Notes: generated by a model not told the origin, from the sequence alone. A stretch of 55,644 bases of DNA from CSP1-8 sp049688015 (GCA_049688015.1 JBAVJZ010000068.1:1-55644); one strand, 5' to 3'. Shown: positions 41,451 through 50,832, counted from the stretch's first letter. A program made the numbers and translations.

Positions 41451-43706
41451 TCAGCCGTCGAGGACCTCCCGTACTTTCCGAGCGAGCGCCTCGGGACGAA
41501 AAGGTTTCTGGATGAAGAACGCTTCGGGAGGCAACTCTTTATTCCCGTTTCCGGAATCCTCCATGTACCCCGACATGTAGAGAGTCTTCATTCCCGGGCG
41601 AATCTCCGCCAGTCGCTGGGCGAGCTCCCGTCCGTTAATGTTCGGCATCGACATGTCGGTCACCAAAAGGTGGATCGTCCCCTCGTGCCTGCTTCCGATC
41701 TCCAGGGATTCCTTCCCGTCTCTTGCCTCCAGCACCTTGTATCCCCGGGCCGTCAGGATGGACCGGACCAGATCCCTCACCAGGTCTTCGTCATCGGTCA
41801 GCAGCAACGTTTCCGTTCCTCCCGCGAGCTCTTTGTGCGACCCGTCGGAAATCTCCGCTTCCATTTCCGTGTCCTCCAACCGGGGCAGGTACACCTCGAA
41901 CGTGGTCCCCTTCCCGACCTCGCTGTCGAGAAGAATGTGCCCCTGGCTTTGCTTTACGATCCCGTAGACAGTCGACAGGCCAAGCCCGGTTCCCTTTCCG
42001 GGGGGCTTGGTCGTATAAAACGGTTCGAAGATCCGAGAGCGTGTTTTCTCATCCATCCCGCACCCGGTATCGCTCACCTTTATCGTCACATACTTTCCGG
42101 GTGGAAGGGAGGAAGCCGGGGAGCCGTCCGTGCCGTCGATGTCCCGGTTCGCCGTTTCGATCGTAAGTTCCCCGCCGTCCGGCATCGCGTCCCGGGCGTT
42201 GACAGTGAGGTTCATCACGATTTGCTCGATCTGCCCGGGGTCGACCCGCACGCATCCCAGATCCTCCGCCCGGATCACAACCAGGTTGATTCGGTCTCCG
42301 GTCAACCGGCGGAGTAACATATCGATGCCCGAGAAGGTATTGTTCAGATCGACTACTTGCGGATCGAGTACCTTTTTACGGCTGAACGTAAGAAGTTGGT
42401 TGATTACCGATGCGGCCCGCTCCCCGGCGCTGCTGATCCCCTCGATCTCCTTCCGGTTGGGGTCATCTTTTCCCAGGCGTTGCAGCGCGATCCCGCTGTA
42501 CCCGTTGATTACCGTCAGGAGATTGTTGAAGTCGTGGGCGATCCCCCCCGTAAGTTGCCCCACCGCTTCCATCTTCTGCGCCTGGAGGAGCTGTTCCTCT
42601 GCCTTCTTTCGCTCGGCGATCTCCTGCTCCATCCGCCGGTTCGCTTCCGATAATGCGCGGAACTGGTTTCCCAGCTGCCCCGACATCGTGTTGAACGAGA
42701 GGGCCAGCTCCTCGAACTCGTCGCCGCTTCGGATATCAACCCGGCTATCGAACTCTCCCTGGCTGATTTTTTTTGTCCCTTCGCGCAACTTTTCCAGGGG
42801 TGAAAGATTCTTCCGGATCTGCCCGATGCTGAGCAGCGAGACCACCAGGAGAGTGAGCACGACGATCAGGACAAACGTCCGGGTGAAGTTGGTAACCGCC
42901 GCGAACGCATCCGCCTTGGGCTGGCTGACGACAACCGCCCAGTCCCCGGAAAGATAAGGGCCCTGCATAAAGATCGACCGGTAGTTGATAAGAACCGTGT
43001 CCCCCCCGGTCCACTCGAACTGGCCGGAATACGTGCGTCGCAACTCGTCAACGACACGCCGGGTGACATCCACCGACAACGGCTTTTGACCGTAGAGGAG
43101 GGCCCCGGTCGAATCCAGGATCACAAGATCGGTCTCCGCCGGCATGACACTCTCGATGATATCCTCCAGGTACATCGGATGGATCTGCCCCACCAATATC
43201 CTTTTTCCCGGCGTTCGCCGATCGGAGGAAACCGCCATGTAAATTCGGGGAGGCGCCCCGGGAACCTTCCGGACAAAGAGATGGGCGTTTCCGTCCGCCA
43301 GATGCTTTCGCGTGCCGGCGGTCGGGGGAGGGAACGGGCACGGCGCCCCGAACAAGGTCTCCGCTATAGATCCTTCCCGGAACAGGGTCAGGCCGAGGAA
43401 ATGCTGGTTCAGGCTCGACCGTATGGTCACCTCCGGCGCCCTGGAGGAATTCCGCAAAAGACCCTCGGGGGATAACGAAAGCACCTCCAGTTCGCCCTTG
43501 AGGGCGTGCAAACCCTGAAGGATCCCCATGTTGACGTTCTTGCTCGCTTGGTGCAGCCGGCTGTCGGTCTGCTCCTTAAGGCGGCCGGACATCTCCCAAA
43601 GGGAGAGGACCGCGAGGCTGCCGATCGGGAGGAGGGCGCAAACGAGGAAAAGGCCCAGGATCCGCTTGGCGACGGTCCCGCGCAGGATGGAAAGGGACGG
43701 CCTCAT
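41451..43706 (-). CDS. Membrane hybrid sensor histidine kinase
   Basis: 751 residues. TM1 about 14-38, a large extracytoplasmic sensor (about 39-275, likely Cache-like by its AVSSDRRTPGKRILVGQIHP pattern), TM2 about 276-300, HAMP, a short coiled coil, HisKA with GGIAHDFNN (His391), HATPase (NLTVNARDAMP, DTGCGMD, GTGLGLSTVYG) and a C-terminal REC domain (Asp684 in LLVTDMSMPN, then KPF). The ligand is unknown. It starts 12 bp after the pseudopilin gene on the same strand, so both are probably one operon. Confidence 0.93.
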   Translation of the reverse strand: MRPSLSILRGTVAKRILGLFLVCALLPIGSLAVLSLWEMSGRLKEQTDSRLHQASKNVNMGILQGLHALKGELEVLSLSPEGLLRNSSRAPEVTIRSSLNQHFLGLTLFREGSIAETLFGAPCPFPPPTAGTRKHLADGNAHLFVRKVPGAPPRIYMAVSSDRRTPGKRILVGQIHPMYLEDIIESVMPAETDLVILDSTGALLYGQKPLSVDVTRRVVDELRRTYSGQFEWTGGDTVLINYRSIFMQGPYLSGDWAVVVSQPKADAFAAVTNFTRTFVLIVVLTLLVVSLLSIGQIRKNLSPLEKLREGTKKISQGEFDSRVDIRSGDEFEELALSFNTMSGQLGNQFRALSEANRRMEQEIAERKKAEEQLLQAQKMEAVGQLTGGIAHDFNNLLTVINGYSGIALQRLGKDDPNRKEIEGISSAGERAASVINQLLTFSRKKVLDPQVVDLNNTFSGIDMLLRRLTGDRINLVVIRAEDLGCVRVDPGQIEQIVMNLTVNARDAMPDGGELTIETANRDIDGTDGSPASSLPPGKYVTIKVSDTGCGMDEKTRSRIFEPFYTTKPPGKGTGLGLSTVYGIVKQSQGHILLDSEVGKGTTFEVYLPRLEDTEMEAEISDGSHKELAGGTETLLLTDDEDLVRDLVRSILTARGYKVLEARDGKESLEIGSRHEGTIHLLVTDMSMPNINGRELAQRLAEIRPGMKTLYMSGYMEDSGNGNKELPPEAFFIQKPFRPEALARKVREVLDG

Positions 43707-43718
43707 AGCGATTCCCGG

Positions 43719-44225
43719 TCAGTATTTTGAGGCAAGGTCCACGAATTTGCCGGAACGTGCACGGACGATATCGTCGAGGCTTTGGCTGTGATTCAATTTT
43801 TTCTGAGTCACCCCGTCGGCGCCCATGCTGTAGAGGTCGTAGTCCAGGGAAAGAGGCTTGTCGACCTGGTCTGTGCGGCAGTTGGGCCAGCCGGGAGGTT
43901 CGTTGGCGAAGTTCAGGTATCGATACGCGTTACCGTAGGGGTCGAGGAAGGGGGGGGACTGCGTGACCGAATTTCCATTGGCCCCCAGTATTTCGACGGG
44001 GCCCAACTCGTTCAGGTTGTTCGGCAGACGCATGTTCTCGAACTCGAACGCCTTGATGCCCTGTTCCAGGATCCGGATATTCTTTATCGTCAGTTTTACA
44101 TTCGATCGATCGACATACTTTGTGTAGGCGGGAATCGCAATGGCCGCCAGGATACCGACGATCATCAGGGATATGACGATTTCTACGACGGTGAATCCCC
44201 TCTTGTCGGGCGACCCCTTCCTCAT
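43719..44225 (-). CDS. Type IV pilin-like protein / GspG-like pseudopilin
   Basis: 168 residues. Class III prepilin signal: KRGFTVVEIVISLMIVG, with Gly before Phe+1 and Glu+5, followed by the hydrophobic alpha-1 and the PAYTKY kink. The globular part has the major-pseudopilin pattern (IRILEQGIKAFEFENMRLP, DPYGNAYRYLNF, DYDLYSMGADG), typical of calcium-binding GspG, so a secretion-type or pilus-like fibre subunit is likely. No pilus assembly genes are in the window. GGGG/GAGG-type ribosome site lies upstream; the next gene is the sensor kinase. Confidence 0.88.
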   Translation of the reverse strand: MRKGSPDKRGFTVVEIVISLMIVGILAAIAIPAYTKYVDRSNVKLTIKNIRILEQGIKAFEFENMRLPNNLNELGPVEILGANGNSVTQSPPFLDPYGNAYRYLNFANEPPGWPNCRTDQVDKPLSLDYDLYSMGADGVTQKKLNHSQSLDDIVRARSGKFVDLASKY

Positions 44226-44280
44226 GGAAACGAAACCATTACGATCCCAACGTTGTCGAACAACGGACCTCTCCTCGATA

Positions 44281-44361
44281 TTAGTAGACTCCCGGGTGGG
44301 GGGGGAACAGAAGCGGAGGAATGAAAAGCAGCAGGAGTACGATAAGGATATGGCTGATCAT
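44281..44361 (-). CDS. Possible 26-residue hydrophobic peptide
   Basis: Too short for routine calling. ATG at 44361, preceded by AAAGGGGGAAAGTT (good ribosome site spacing), TAA at 44281-44283. The translation starts MISHILIVLLLLFIPPLL and ends with PHPGVY: one potential membrane segment. An eight-G run (plus strand, 44298-44305) lies inside it. It resembles the many small leucine-rich membrane peptides of proteobacteria, but may not be translated. It sits 56 bp upstream of the pseudopilin gene. Confidence 0.35.
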   Translation of the reverse strand: MISHILIVLLLLFIPPLLFPPHPGVY

Positions 44362-44462
44362 AACTTTCCCCCTTTGATCCGGCGGATCTTCCGGGCACCC
44401 GGTCTCCCGTTTTGCCCTGCTTGTTCCTTATCGGAGGAACCTACAGAAAAAATTACTGTTTT

Positions 44463-44489
44463 CCCCCGGCGCAAATATCTTCCCGGGGG
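44463..44489 (-). terminator. Hairpin downstream of dtd
   Basis: CCCCCGG/CCGGGGG with a 13-nt loop, 26 bp past the dtd stop on the minus strand; a run of six T follows only after 10 nt. A weak intrinsic terminator at best. Confidence 0.4.
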
Positions 44490-44514
44490 AGAGGGGGGGG
44501 GTACTCTCGTATCG

Positions 44515-44979
44515 TCAGTTCCCGGTCAGGGACTTCGCAGGCCGCTCAAGCAGGATCGTCACGGGCCCGTCGTTTATGATTTCCACCTCCATCCGTGTCC
44601 CGAACGACCCGGACTCCACCGCCAGGGATGTCCGCCCCTTGAGAAGCGAGATAATTTCCCGGTACAGGGGTTCCGCCACCTCAGGGTCTGCAGCCGCCCC
44701 GAACCCCGGGCGGTTCCCCTTCCGCGCGTCCCCGTACAGGGTGAATTGCGGCACGAGGAGTACCCCTCCGCCGATATCGGCGACCGACCGGTTCATCTTG
44801 CCCCGGTCGTCCTCGAAGATCCGCAAGTTTACGATCTTCTCCGCAATCCAGGAAACGGCAGCGCCGTCGTCTCCATGGGAAAATCCGACGAGCACCATCA
44901 GCCCCCGCCCTATACTGCCGAGGAGTTCCCCTCCCGAGGTCACGGACGCACGGCTCACCCTCTGGACCACAGCCCTCAT
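44515..44979 (-). CDS. dtd: D-aminoacyl-tRNA deacylase
   Basis: Removes D-amino acids (and glycine from tRNA-Ala) from mischarged tRNA. 154 residues from the ATG at 44979 (GGGAGG upstream); the open frame upstream to 45759 is antisense to the aldehyde dehydrogenase gene. N-terminal MRAVVQRVSRASV, central VPQFTLYGDARKGNRPGF (usual SQFTL is PQFTL here) and C-terminal INDGPVTILLE, which carries the Gly-cisPro-type site region of DTD. Divergent from the aldehyde dehydrogenase gene, 120 bp apart. Confidence 0.94.
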   Translation of the reverse strand: MRAVVQRVSRASVTSGGELLGSIGRGLMVLVGFSHGDDGAAVSWIAEKIVNLRIFEDDRGKMNRSVADIGGGVLLVPQFTLYGDARKGNRPGFGAAADPEVAEPLYREIISLLKGRTSLAVESGSFGTRMEVEIINDGPVTILLERPAKSLTGN

Positions 44980-45099
44980 GGTGTTCCCTCCCCGAAACGT
45001 TTCGCAGGAACCAATGTACCCCTCTCCTCCTTTACCCACAATCCGTTGTGGTGGCATCATATCAGGGAGAAGGAACACCCCCCGAAAGGAACGGGCCGG

Positions 45100-46377
45100 A
45101 TGCAAAGATCCTACGAGGAGAGATACGGAAAGGTACTCGATCTCGCGGGAGCGATTGGGAGACGGCGAGGCGAGATCATCGGGCAGGCGGTCAAGGACAT
45201 CCGGTTTACCGTCCGGGACACCGCGAAAGAGGTGGACATCGCGGTCGACCGGCTCGGGATGTTCGCCGATGCCCGCTCTTTCCTCGAAGGGAAGCGTCCC
45301 CTGGGGGGCGAGGGATCGAGCGTCTCTCTCATGCTCTCCTACAACGGCAGCGCCTGGCTCAACACGGCCATCACTTCGATCTACATGGTGGGGAACCGGG
45401 TGACCGTGAAGTTCTCCTCGAAAGGAACCGGAATCTGCGATCTCACGGAATCCCTCTACCGCCCGATCTTCGGGGACGATATCCGCTTCTACCGCGATAG
45501 CGGGAAAAGCTTCGTGGAAAACTCCCTTCATGACCCCGAAACCTCCACGGTGGTCATCTTCGGCTTCGACGAAAACGTCCTTCCGTACGAGGATGCGTTT
45601 CGCCGGACGGGGAAGAAACTTGTCTTCGAGGGGCCGGGGCAGGATCCCTTCATCGTTTTCCCCGACGCCGACCTTTCCCTCGCCCTGTCGGACCTCATGA
45701 CCGCGAAGTTCATGTACTCGGGGCAGACGTGCACCGCTCCGAAACGGATCTTCGTCCACCGGTCGATCTATCCCGAGTTTCTCGACAGATTCGAGGAAAA
45801 GGCCGCAAGACTTATCGTGGGGAACCCGGGGGACGAGAGGACAGACGTTTCCCCCGTGGCGAGCGGTTTAGCCGTCACGCGGACCCAGGCACAGCTCGCA
45901 GACGCCGTGTCCAAGGGGGCCAGGATCGTCCTGGGGGGAAGGATCGAAGGGGATACGGTCTATCCCACGATCGTGCGGGACGCGACCGACGACATGCTCG
46001 GAATGCGCGAAGAAGTCTTCGCCCCCGTGGCATTTACCTCCCCGTTCGATACGAAGGAGGAGGTGCTTCGGCGCGCCAGGGACCATAAATACGGACTGCG
46101 CGCCGCCGTCTTCGGGGGACAGGAAGCAAAAGAGACGGCTGAGAATCTCTCGGGAAAAGCGTACTGCCACCCGGTCCCGGGCTATACCTTCGGGAAGTTC
46201 GGGACGGTCGCCCTCAACCAGACGAGGGCCGAATCCTGGAAGGGCGCGTTCGTCGTAAAAGCCGTCGGAGGATACGGGTACTCCGGATGGATCTGGGAAA
46301 CGGTAAACGGCGCCTTTCGGATCAAGCAGGGGCCGAAGCTCCTGAGCCTCGAGACGGCGGCGGAGAACGGGGAGTGA
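45100..46377 (+). CDS. Short aldehyde dehydrogenase-family protein
   Basis: 425 residues from the ATG at 45100 (AAAGGA 9 nt upstream). ALDH-fold: MLSYNGSAWLNTAITSIYMVGN in the N-terminal half, VFEGPGQDPFIVFPDADLSLAL where the usual motif is LELGGKSP (the Glu is kept), catalytic Cys in YSGQTCTAPKRIFVHRS, and REEVFAPVAF. Shorter by about 60 residues than usual ALDHs, mainly at the N-terminus. Substrate unknown; the altered cofactor-side motif suggests an outlying subfamily. Confidence 0.85.
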   Translation: MQRSYEERYGKVLDLAGAIGRRRGEIIGQAVKDIRFTVRDTAKEVDIAVDRLGMFADARSFLEGKRPLGGEGSSVSLMLSYNGSAWLNTAITSIYMVGNRVTVKFSSKGTGICDLTESLYRPIFGDDIRFYRDSGKSFVENSLHDPETSTVVIFGFDENVLPYEDAFRRTGKKLVFEGPGQDPFIVFPDADLSLALSDLMTAKFMYSGQTCTAPKRIFVHRSIYPEFLDRFEEKAARLIVGNPGDERTDVSPVASGLAVTRTQAQLADAVSKGARIVLGGRIEGDTVYPTIVRDATDDMLGMREEVFAPVAFTSPFDTKEEVLRRARDHKYGLRAAVFGGQEAKETAENLSGKAYCHPVPGYTFGKFGTVALNQTRAESWKGAFVVKAVGGYGYSGWIWETVNGAFRIKQGPKLLSLETAAENGE

Positions 46378-46450
46378 CGGCAGAGGGGAGTTTCTCCCCT
46401 CTGGGGACCACCCGATGGCCCGTGCCGCGCGTGCGGCGTATCCGTCCCCT

Positions 46451-48901
46451 TCAGCGTGCCGGCGCGATCCCTCCCTTGCTGTCCCGCCAATAGGGAAACC
46501 ACACCAGCGAAACCAGGGAGACGGAGATGTCGGTCTTCCTCGGCCGGACCTCGCACGTCTCCAAGTCCTCCGCGAGGGGGTCGGTGCCGGCTTTGAGCTC
46601 TTCGGCCTCCTGGTCCAAAAGCGCCTGAAGGTCGGCAAGCTGCCTCGAAAGCGCCTTCAGGTTCTCCTCGGCCCGTGCAATATCCTGCGACTCCTTGAGG
46701 GTGCGGCCTGCTCCCCGTGCCGTGGTAGCGGCCCTCCCGAGCGTGGACTGCGTGATGGTCTTCCGGCCGGTCAACGCTCCGAGGAGGGTCGCCCCGAAGG
46801 AGATGGCGGTCGAAAGCTTCTGCTGCGTGGCCTGTGCCTTTTCCCGTTCCACCGCCTGCTCGGCGCGACGGATTCTATCTGTAAGGGTCGCGATCTTTGG
46901 TGCATACTTCTGCCGCAACCGCTCGACCTGCTGGTCCCGCTTCTCCCGGGCGGCCTGCGTAATCCGGATGCGAAAATCCCGCTCCGACTCCCCCGGCTCG
47001 GAGACGACCTTTAAAGACGGACTTTTAAACAGTTCCAGCTTCTTGTTCCGGTAGACCCACTCCTTGAACGCAGCCCCCCACTCCGGGTACCTCTTCACAT
47101 TGGACGCTTCACGGGGCAACTCCCCAAAGGAGGAGTCCTGGTCGTGGGGGAACTTCTCGAGATCGCTCTCCGGTATCTCCGTTTCCTGCGCCTCGTCCCA
47201 GTCGACCGGAGAGGGGCCTTCGGAAAACTCGCCCAGCAGGCAGACCTCCTTTTGGGCGGCGACCCCGATTTTCGCGTTGGCGTAATAGATTTTGGCGCCT
47301 CCCAGCAGCATCGGCTCGTAGTGAAGGCTTCCCCCCTCCGACTCCGCGACACGGACCGGGAGGAAGAACTGGGGGACGCCGGAGGGCAGCACGGGGCGGG
47401 CGGACGCCGGTGCCGTGGGACGCGCTTTCGGCGCGGGCGCTTCTGCCGCGGCGGGCTTCGCTGCGGGAACCGGCTCGGGCTGTGACGATTTGACCGGGTC
47501 CATCAGCCGTTTGATCTGCGTGCGGGTCAAGGGCCCCCGAAGGTACGACATCGCCCACCGGGTCTGGAAAACGACCGGCGCATCCTCATGGACGTTGTTC
47601 ATCAGGAACACCCGCTGGCCCAGGCCGGCGAGGATCTGCTCCATCCGCTTTCTGTCGAATCTGCCCGCACCGCCGGCCGCCGCCCCCTCGAGGCCGTCCA
47701 GTACCCGCTCCTTGTCCCGCTCGGTCTGCAGCCTGCCGAGGAACCACGTCCCCGCGTTGGACAATCCCTTGTAATCCAGGTCCACGGGATTCTGCGTGGC
47801 GAGAACGATCCCCAGCCCGAACGCCCTGGCCTGCTTCAAAAGCGTCAGCAGCGGGGCCTTCGACGGGGGGTTGGCAACGGGGGGAAAGTACCCGAAGATC
47901 TCGTCCATGTAGAAAAGCGTCCGCAGGCTGGTCGTACCCGATTGGGAGCGCATCCACCCCAAAAGCTGGGTGAGAAGGAGTGAGACGAAGAACATCCGCT
48001 CCGTGTCGTTCAAGTGGGCGACGGAGAAGATCGATACCCGGGGCTTTCCTCCCTCTGTGTAGAACATACGATCGATATCCAGCGGGGCTCCTTCGAGCCA
48101 AGCGGAAAAGCCGGGCGCCGCCAGGAGGTTGTTGAGCTTCATGGCGAGGGCGAACCGGTCCCTGGAAGGGAAGAAGGACTCGAGGTCGAAGACACCGATG
48201 CGGGCCACCGGCGGCGACTGGATCGCCTGGATGAACCCGGCGAGGTCCAGATCCTGCCCCTGCTTCCAGGAGGTGGTAAGGATCGTGGAGAGGAGAATGT
48301 GCTCCCTGCTCTGGATCGGATCGGCCTCTACCCCCAGGAGGTTGAGCAGGCTGGTCACCGTGGTGGCAATCCGCTCCCCCAGCAGTTCGCTGTCTTCTGT
48401 TACGGCCTTCCCCGGGAAGGAGAACGACTTGAGGATGGAGACGGGCAGCCCCGCCGTGCTGCCCGGCGTGTAGATGGTAAACTCTGCGGAGTCTTTAAGT
48501 TTGCGGATCCGCGTACCGTCCTGCCCCCACTCGGCCAGCCCCTTCTTCCAGAGGTCCGCCTGTTTGGCGGCGTACTCCTGCGGGGAGATCCCTTTCCTGC
48601 GTGCATCCTCTTCGTTGATCCAGGGAAGAAAATCGGCGTCCTTCAAGTCGGGGAAGGTCAGGAGAAGGTTGGCAAGATCCCCCTTGGGATCCACCACGAT
48701 GGCGGGGACGCCGTCGATCACCGCTTCTTCCAGGAGCCCGATGCAAAGCCCCGTCTTTCCGCTCCCCGTCATCCCCACGCAGACCGCGTGGGTGACCAGG
48801 TCCCGGGAATCGTAGAGGACCAGGTCGTCCTTGAGGGCGTTTTTCGCAAGGTCGAATTCGCGTCCGAGGTAAAACACCCCAAGTTTTTCGAAATCCTGCA
48901 T
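46451..48901 (-). CDS. HerA-like ATPase (DUF853/YjgR-type)
   Basis: 816 residues, FtsK/HerA P-loop ATPase. Walker A GMTGSGKTGLCIGLLEEA near residue 45, Walker B RTLFYMDEIFGYFP near residue 335, sensor ATQNPVDLDYKGLSNAGTWF. An Ala/Pro-rich linker (about 480-520) leads to a C-terminal half with a long coiled coil (REKRDQQVERLRQKY to about residue 760). The C-terminal half is not part of the minimal HerA fold. Expected to be cytosolic and hexameric; function (DNA translocation or protein remodelling) is unproven. The next gene on its upstream side encodes a protease. Confidence 0.9.
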   Translation of the reverse strand: MQDFEKLGVFYLGREFDLAKNALKDDLVLYDSRDLVTHAVCVGMTGSGKTGLCIGLLEEAVIDGVPAIVVDPKGDLANLLLTFPDLKDADFLPWINEEDARRKGISPQEYAAKQADLWKKGLAEWGQDGTRIRKLKDSAEFTIYTPGSTAGLPVSILKSFSFPGKAVTEDSELLGERIATTVTSLLNLLGVEADPIQSREHILLSTILTTSWKQGQDLDLAGFIQAIQSPPVARIGVFDLESFFPSRDRFALAMKLNNLLAAPGFSAWLEGAPLDIDRMFYTEGGKPRVSIFSVAHLNDTERMFFVSLLLTQLLGWMRSQSGTTSLRTLFYMDEIFGYFPPVANPPSKAPLLTLLKQARAFGLGIVLATQNPVDLDYKGLSNAGTWFLGRLQTERDKERVLDGLEGAAAGGAGRFDRKRMEQILAGLGQRVFLMNNVHEDAPVVFQTRWAMSYLRGPLTRTQIKRLMDPVKSSQPEPVPAAKPAAAEAPAPKARPTAPASARPVLPSGVPQFFLPVRVAESEGGSLHYEPMLLGGAKIYYANAKIGVAAQKEVCLLGEFSEGPSPVDWDEAQETEIPESDLEKFPHDQDSSFGELPREASNVKRYPEWGAAFKEWVYRNKKLELFKSPSLKVVSEPGESERDFRIRITQAAREKRDQQVERLRQKYAPKIATLTDRIRRAEQAVEREKAQATQQKLSTAISFGATLLGALTGRKTITQSTLGRAATTARGAGRTLKESQDIARAEENLKALSRQLADLQALLDQEAEELKAGTDPLAEDLETCEVRPRKTDISVSLVSLVWFPYWRDSKGGIAPAR

Positions 48902-49098
48902 GGTGGTCCTCCCGGGAGATGGTTACGGACGAATATACACCAATGTGAACCGGGACGGCGGAGCCGATCTTCGGGAAGCGGTGAACAACTGGTGCGGTTT
49001 CGATTTCTGCGGATCCGGGATGGATTCCCCGGTGGAATGGGTGATGGAACCGGCATGCGCAGTCGCCGGGGGAACAGGCGGTGCCGCAGGGGAAGCGG

Positions 49099-49977
49099 TC
49101 AATAGTCCGAACGGGCGAACCGTATCCCGTTATCCTCCATGAAGCGGACGATCACCTCCGGATGAATGCCGATCCCCAGATTGATGCACTGGTCTTCTTC
49201 GATCTCTCTTCCATCCTTTTCCACCTGGGAGACGCTGCCGTAGGCGTAATGGTCGGTCCGGCTCTGGACACCCCAGATGGTGCCGTTGACGTCGAGGATG
49301 GGACCTCCGCTTTGACCCTTCAGGCCCGGCGACGACGTCTCCAGGAATTTGACGTCGTACCTCCCGTCGCCGGATTTTCCCGCGGACAACGTCCTGGTAT
49401 AGAGCCCCTCCATCGGAAAGCAGGCCAGCGTTCGTACCTCGGGGCCAAGGTCGAAGGAATTGTTCGCCTCGCGAAAGGATGACTGTATCCTCTGGAACGG
49501 ATACCCGATTTTACAAAGAGCCGTCCCGACACCCAGATCACCGGGGGACTTGAATACCGGGTAGCCAGCCCACGCATTCGGGGCGAACGGCGTGAGACGG
49601 CCGAGTGCGAGGTCCCCTTCCGGGAGGGGACGGATGTCGGTAAGCTGCACTCCGTCCATGCCCCACCAGTACGAGAGGTTGGTGATCCACTTCGGATTGT
49701 CCTTGAGGCGCCGGATCCTTTCGAATCTCTCCTCCCGGGGGACCCCCTCCTCCTGCTCGATCGTGTGGATCGTGTGATAATAGTCGACGATCGCCTCCGC
49801 GTCCTGCTGGATCTTTCCGAACGGGGACAAAAGGTGGGCCGCCGTCACGATCCAGCCCTCGTCGTTGATCACGACGAAGGCACCGCACCCGCAGTCGGTG
49901 CTCCGGTCGAAATACCGGCGGGAGATCACCACCGGCCTGGTAAAACAGGTCGCCCTCTTGAAAGCATGCACGAACAT
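49099..49977 (-). CDS. Trypsin-like serine protease, apparently cytosolic
   Basis: 292 residues, chymotrypsin fold. Catalytic triad: His in WIVTAAHLLS, Asp in GDLALGRLTPF, Ser in GLKGQSGGPILD. No signal peptide and no PDZ domain, unlike DegP/HtrA proteins; a Cys-rich start (RSTDCGCGAFVV) may form an internal bond. A long insert between His and Asp (about residues 60-115, HTIEQEEGVPREERFERIRR) is unusual. ATG with AGGAG upstream. 200 bp from the HerA-like gene on the same strand. Role unknown. Confidence 0.85.
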   Translation of the reverse strand: MFVHAFKRATCFTRPVVISRRYFDRSTDCGCGAFVVINDEGWIVTAAHLLSPFGKIQQDAEAIVDYYHTIHTIEQEEGVPREERFERIRRLKDNPKWITNLSYWWGMDGVQLTDIRPLPEGDLALGRLTPFAPNAWAGYPVFKSPGDLGVGTALCKIGYPFQRIQSSFREANNSFDLGPEVRTLACFPMEGLYTRTLSAGKSGDGRYDVKFLETSSPGLKGQSGGPILDVNGTIWGVQSRTDHYAYGSVSQVEKDGREIEEDQCINLGIGIHPEVIVRFMEDNGIRFARSDY

Positions 49978-50331
49978 GAAGGCCCTTTCTCCTGCCGGGA
50001 ACCCCCTGTCTCCCGCCTTCGATGCAAGCCTCGGGGGGAAGGGAATCCCTACCGTCGAAGGGAAGACACGGCCGCCGGGCCGCCTTTCGCGCCGGTGTAC
50101 TGCCCTGATCTATTGTGGATTGACAAGCGGTTGCCTGCTGGTTGACCGGACCCTTTCCGCTTTTTCCATCCTACCGGGAAACGGGAAGGGAGACAAGAGA
50201 ATATCCATTCCCGTAACTATATTGGGGAAGACCAAGAAGCCGGGGCGCGTTCCCATTGGAAACAGAAAGACGGACGGCTGCGCCCCGGCAGACAAGCGGC
50301 GGACGACCCTTCGCCGTGTCTTGCGGGTTTT
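49978..50331. other. Intergenic region
   Basis: 354 bp between the protease start and the rubrerythrin stop. A TTGACA occurs at 50120-50125 on the plus strand but has no matching -10. Otherwise nothing supported; no clear terminator for the rubrerythrin gene. Confidence 0.4.
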
Positions 50332-50832
50332 CTACGGGATCCGCGTGAACTTCGCCTTCTCCGCGCCGCAGACCGGACACTTGTCCGGTGCGTGGCCGTA
50401 CACCGTATTTCCGCAGACCTCACAGACAAAAATGTCCTGCCCGGCGAGATCCTTTCCCTTCCTTATACTTTCCAGCGCCTGCGAATAGAGGTCGTGGTGG
50501 ATCTTTTCTACGGCCAGGGCGTTCCGGAAAGAGACCGCGGCGGGAACGTTTTTTTCCGCTTCCGCCTCTTTGAGAAAGTCCGGGTACATATTCTGAAATT
50601 CGTACCCTTCCCCGCTGATGGCAGACTGAAGGTTGGCCGCCGTGTCCTTCACTCCCCCCATCACGCGGAAATGGGCGTGGGCGTGCACCGTCTCCGCCGC
50701 GGCGGCCGCGCGGAAAAGTTTCGCAACCTGCGGGTATCCGTCCGCCTCCGCCTTCTTGGCGAAGGCCAGGTACATCCGGTTGGCCTGGCTCTCGCCCGCA
50801 AACGCCTCTTTCAGGTTCTTCGCCGTCGACAT
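50332..50832 (-). CDS. Rubrerythrin
   Basis: Peroxide-reducing non-heme diiron protein with a rubredoxin tail. 166 residues. Diiron-ligand helices: FAGESQANRMYLAFA, AAETVHAHAHF, then ALAVEKIHHDLY; the rubredoxin-type domain has VCEVCGNTVYG and CPVCGAEKAKF binding one iron. Fits life at low oxygen with occasional peroxide stress, in line with the Sec-peroxiredoxin and KatG. Ribosome site GGAGG upstream. Confidence 0.96.
   Translation of the reverse strand: MSTAKNLKEAFAGESQANRMYLAFAKKAEADGYPQVAKLFRAAAAAETVHAHAHFRVMGGVKDTAANLQSAISGEGYEFQNMYPDFLKEAEAEKNVPAAVSFRNALAVEKIHHDLYSQALESIRKGKDLAGQDIFVCEVCGNTVYGHAPDKCPVCGAEKAKFTRIP

Noticed and set aside
44491..44501. Run of G after dtd as a phase-variable tract
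   Set aside because: It lies outside any credible coding sequence and promoter.
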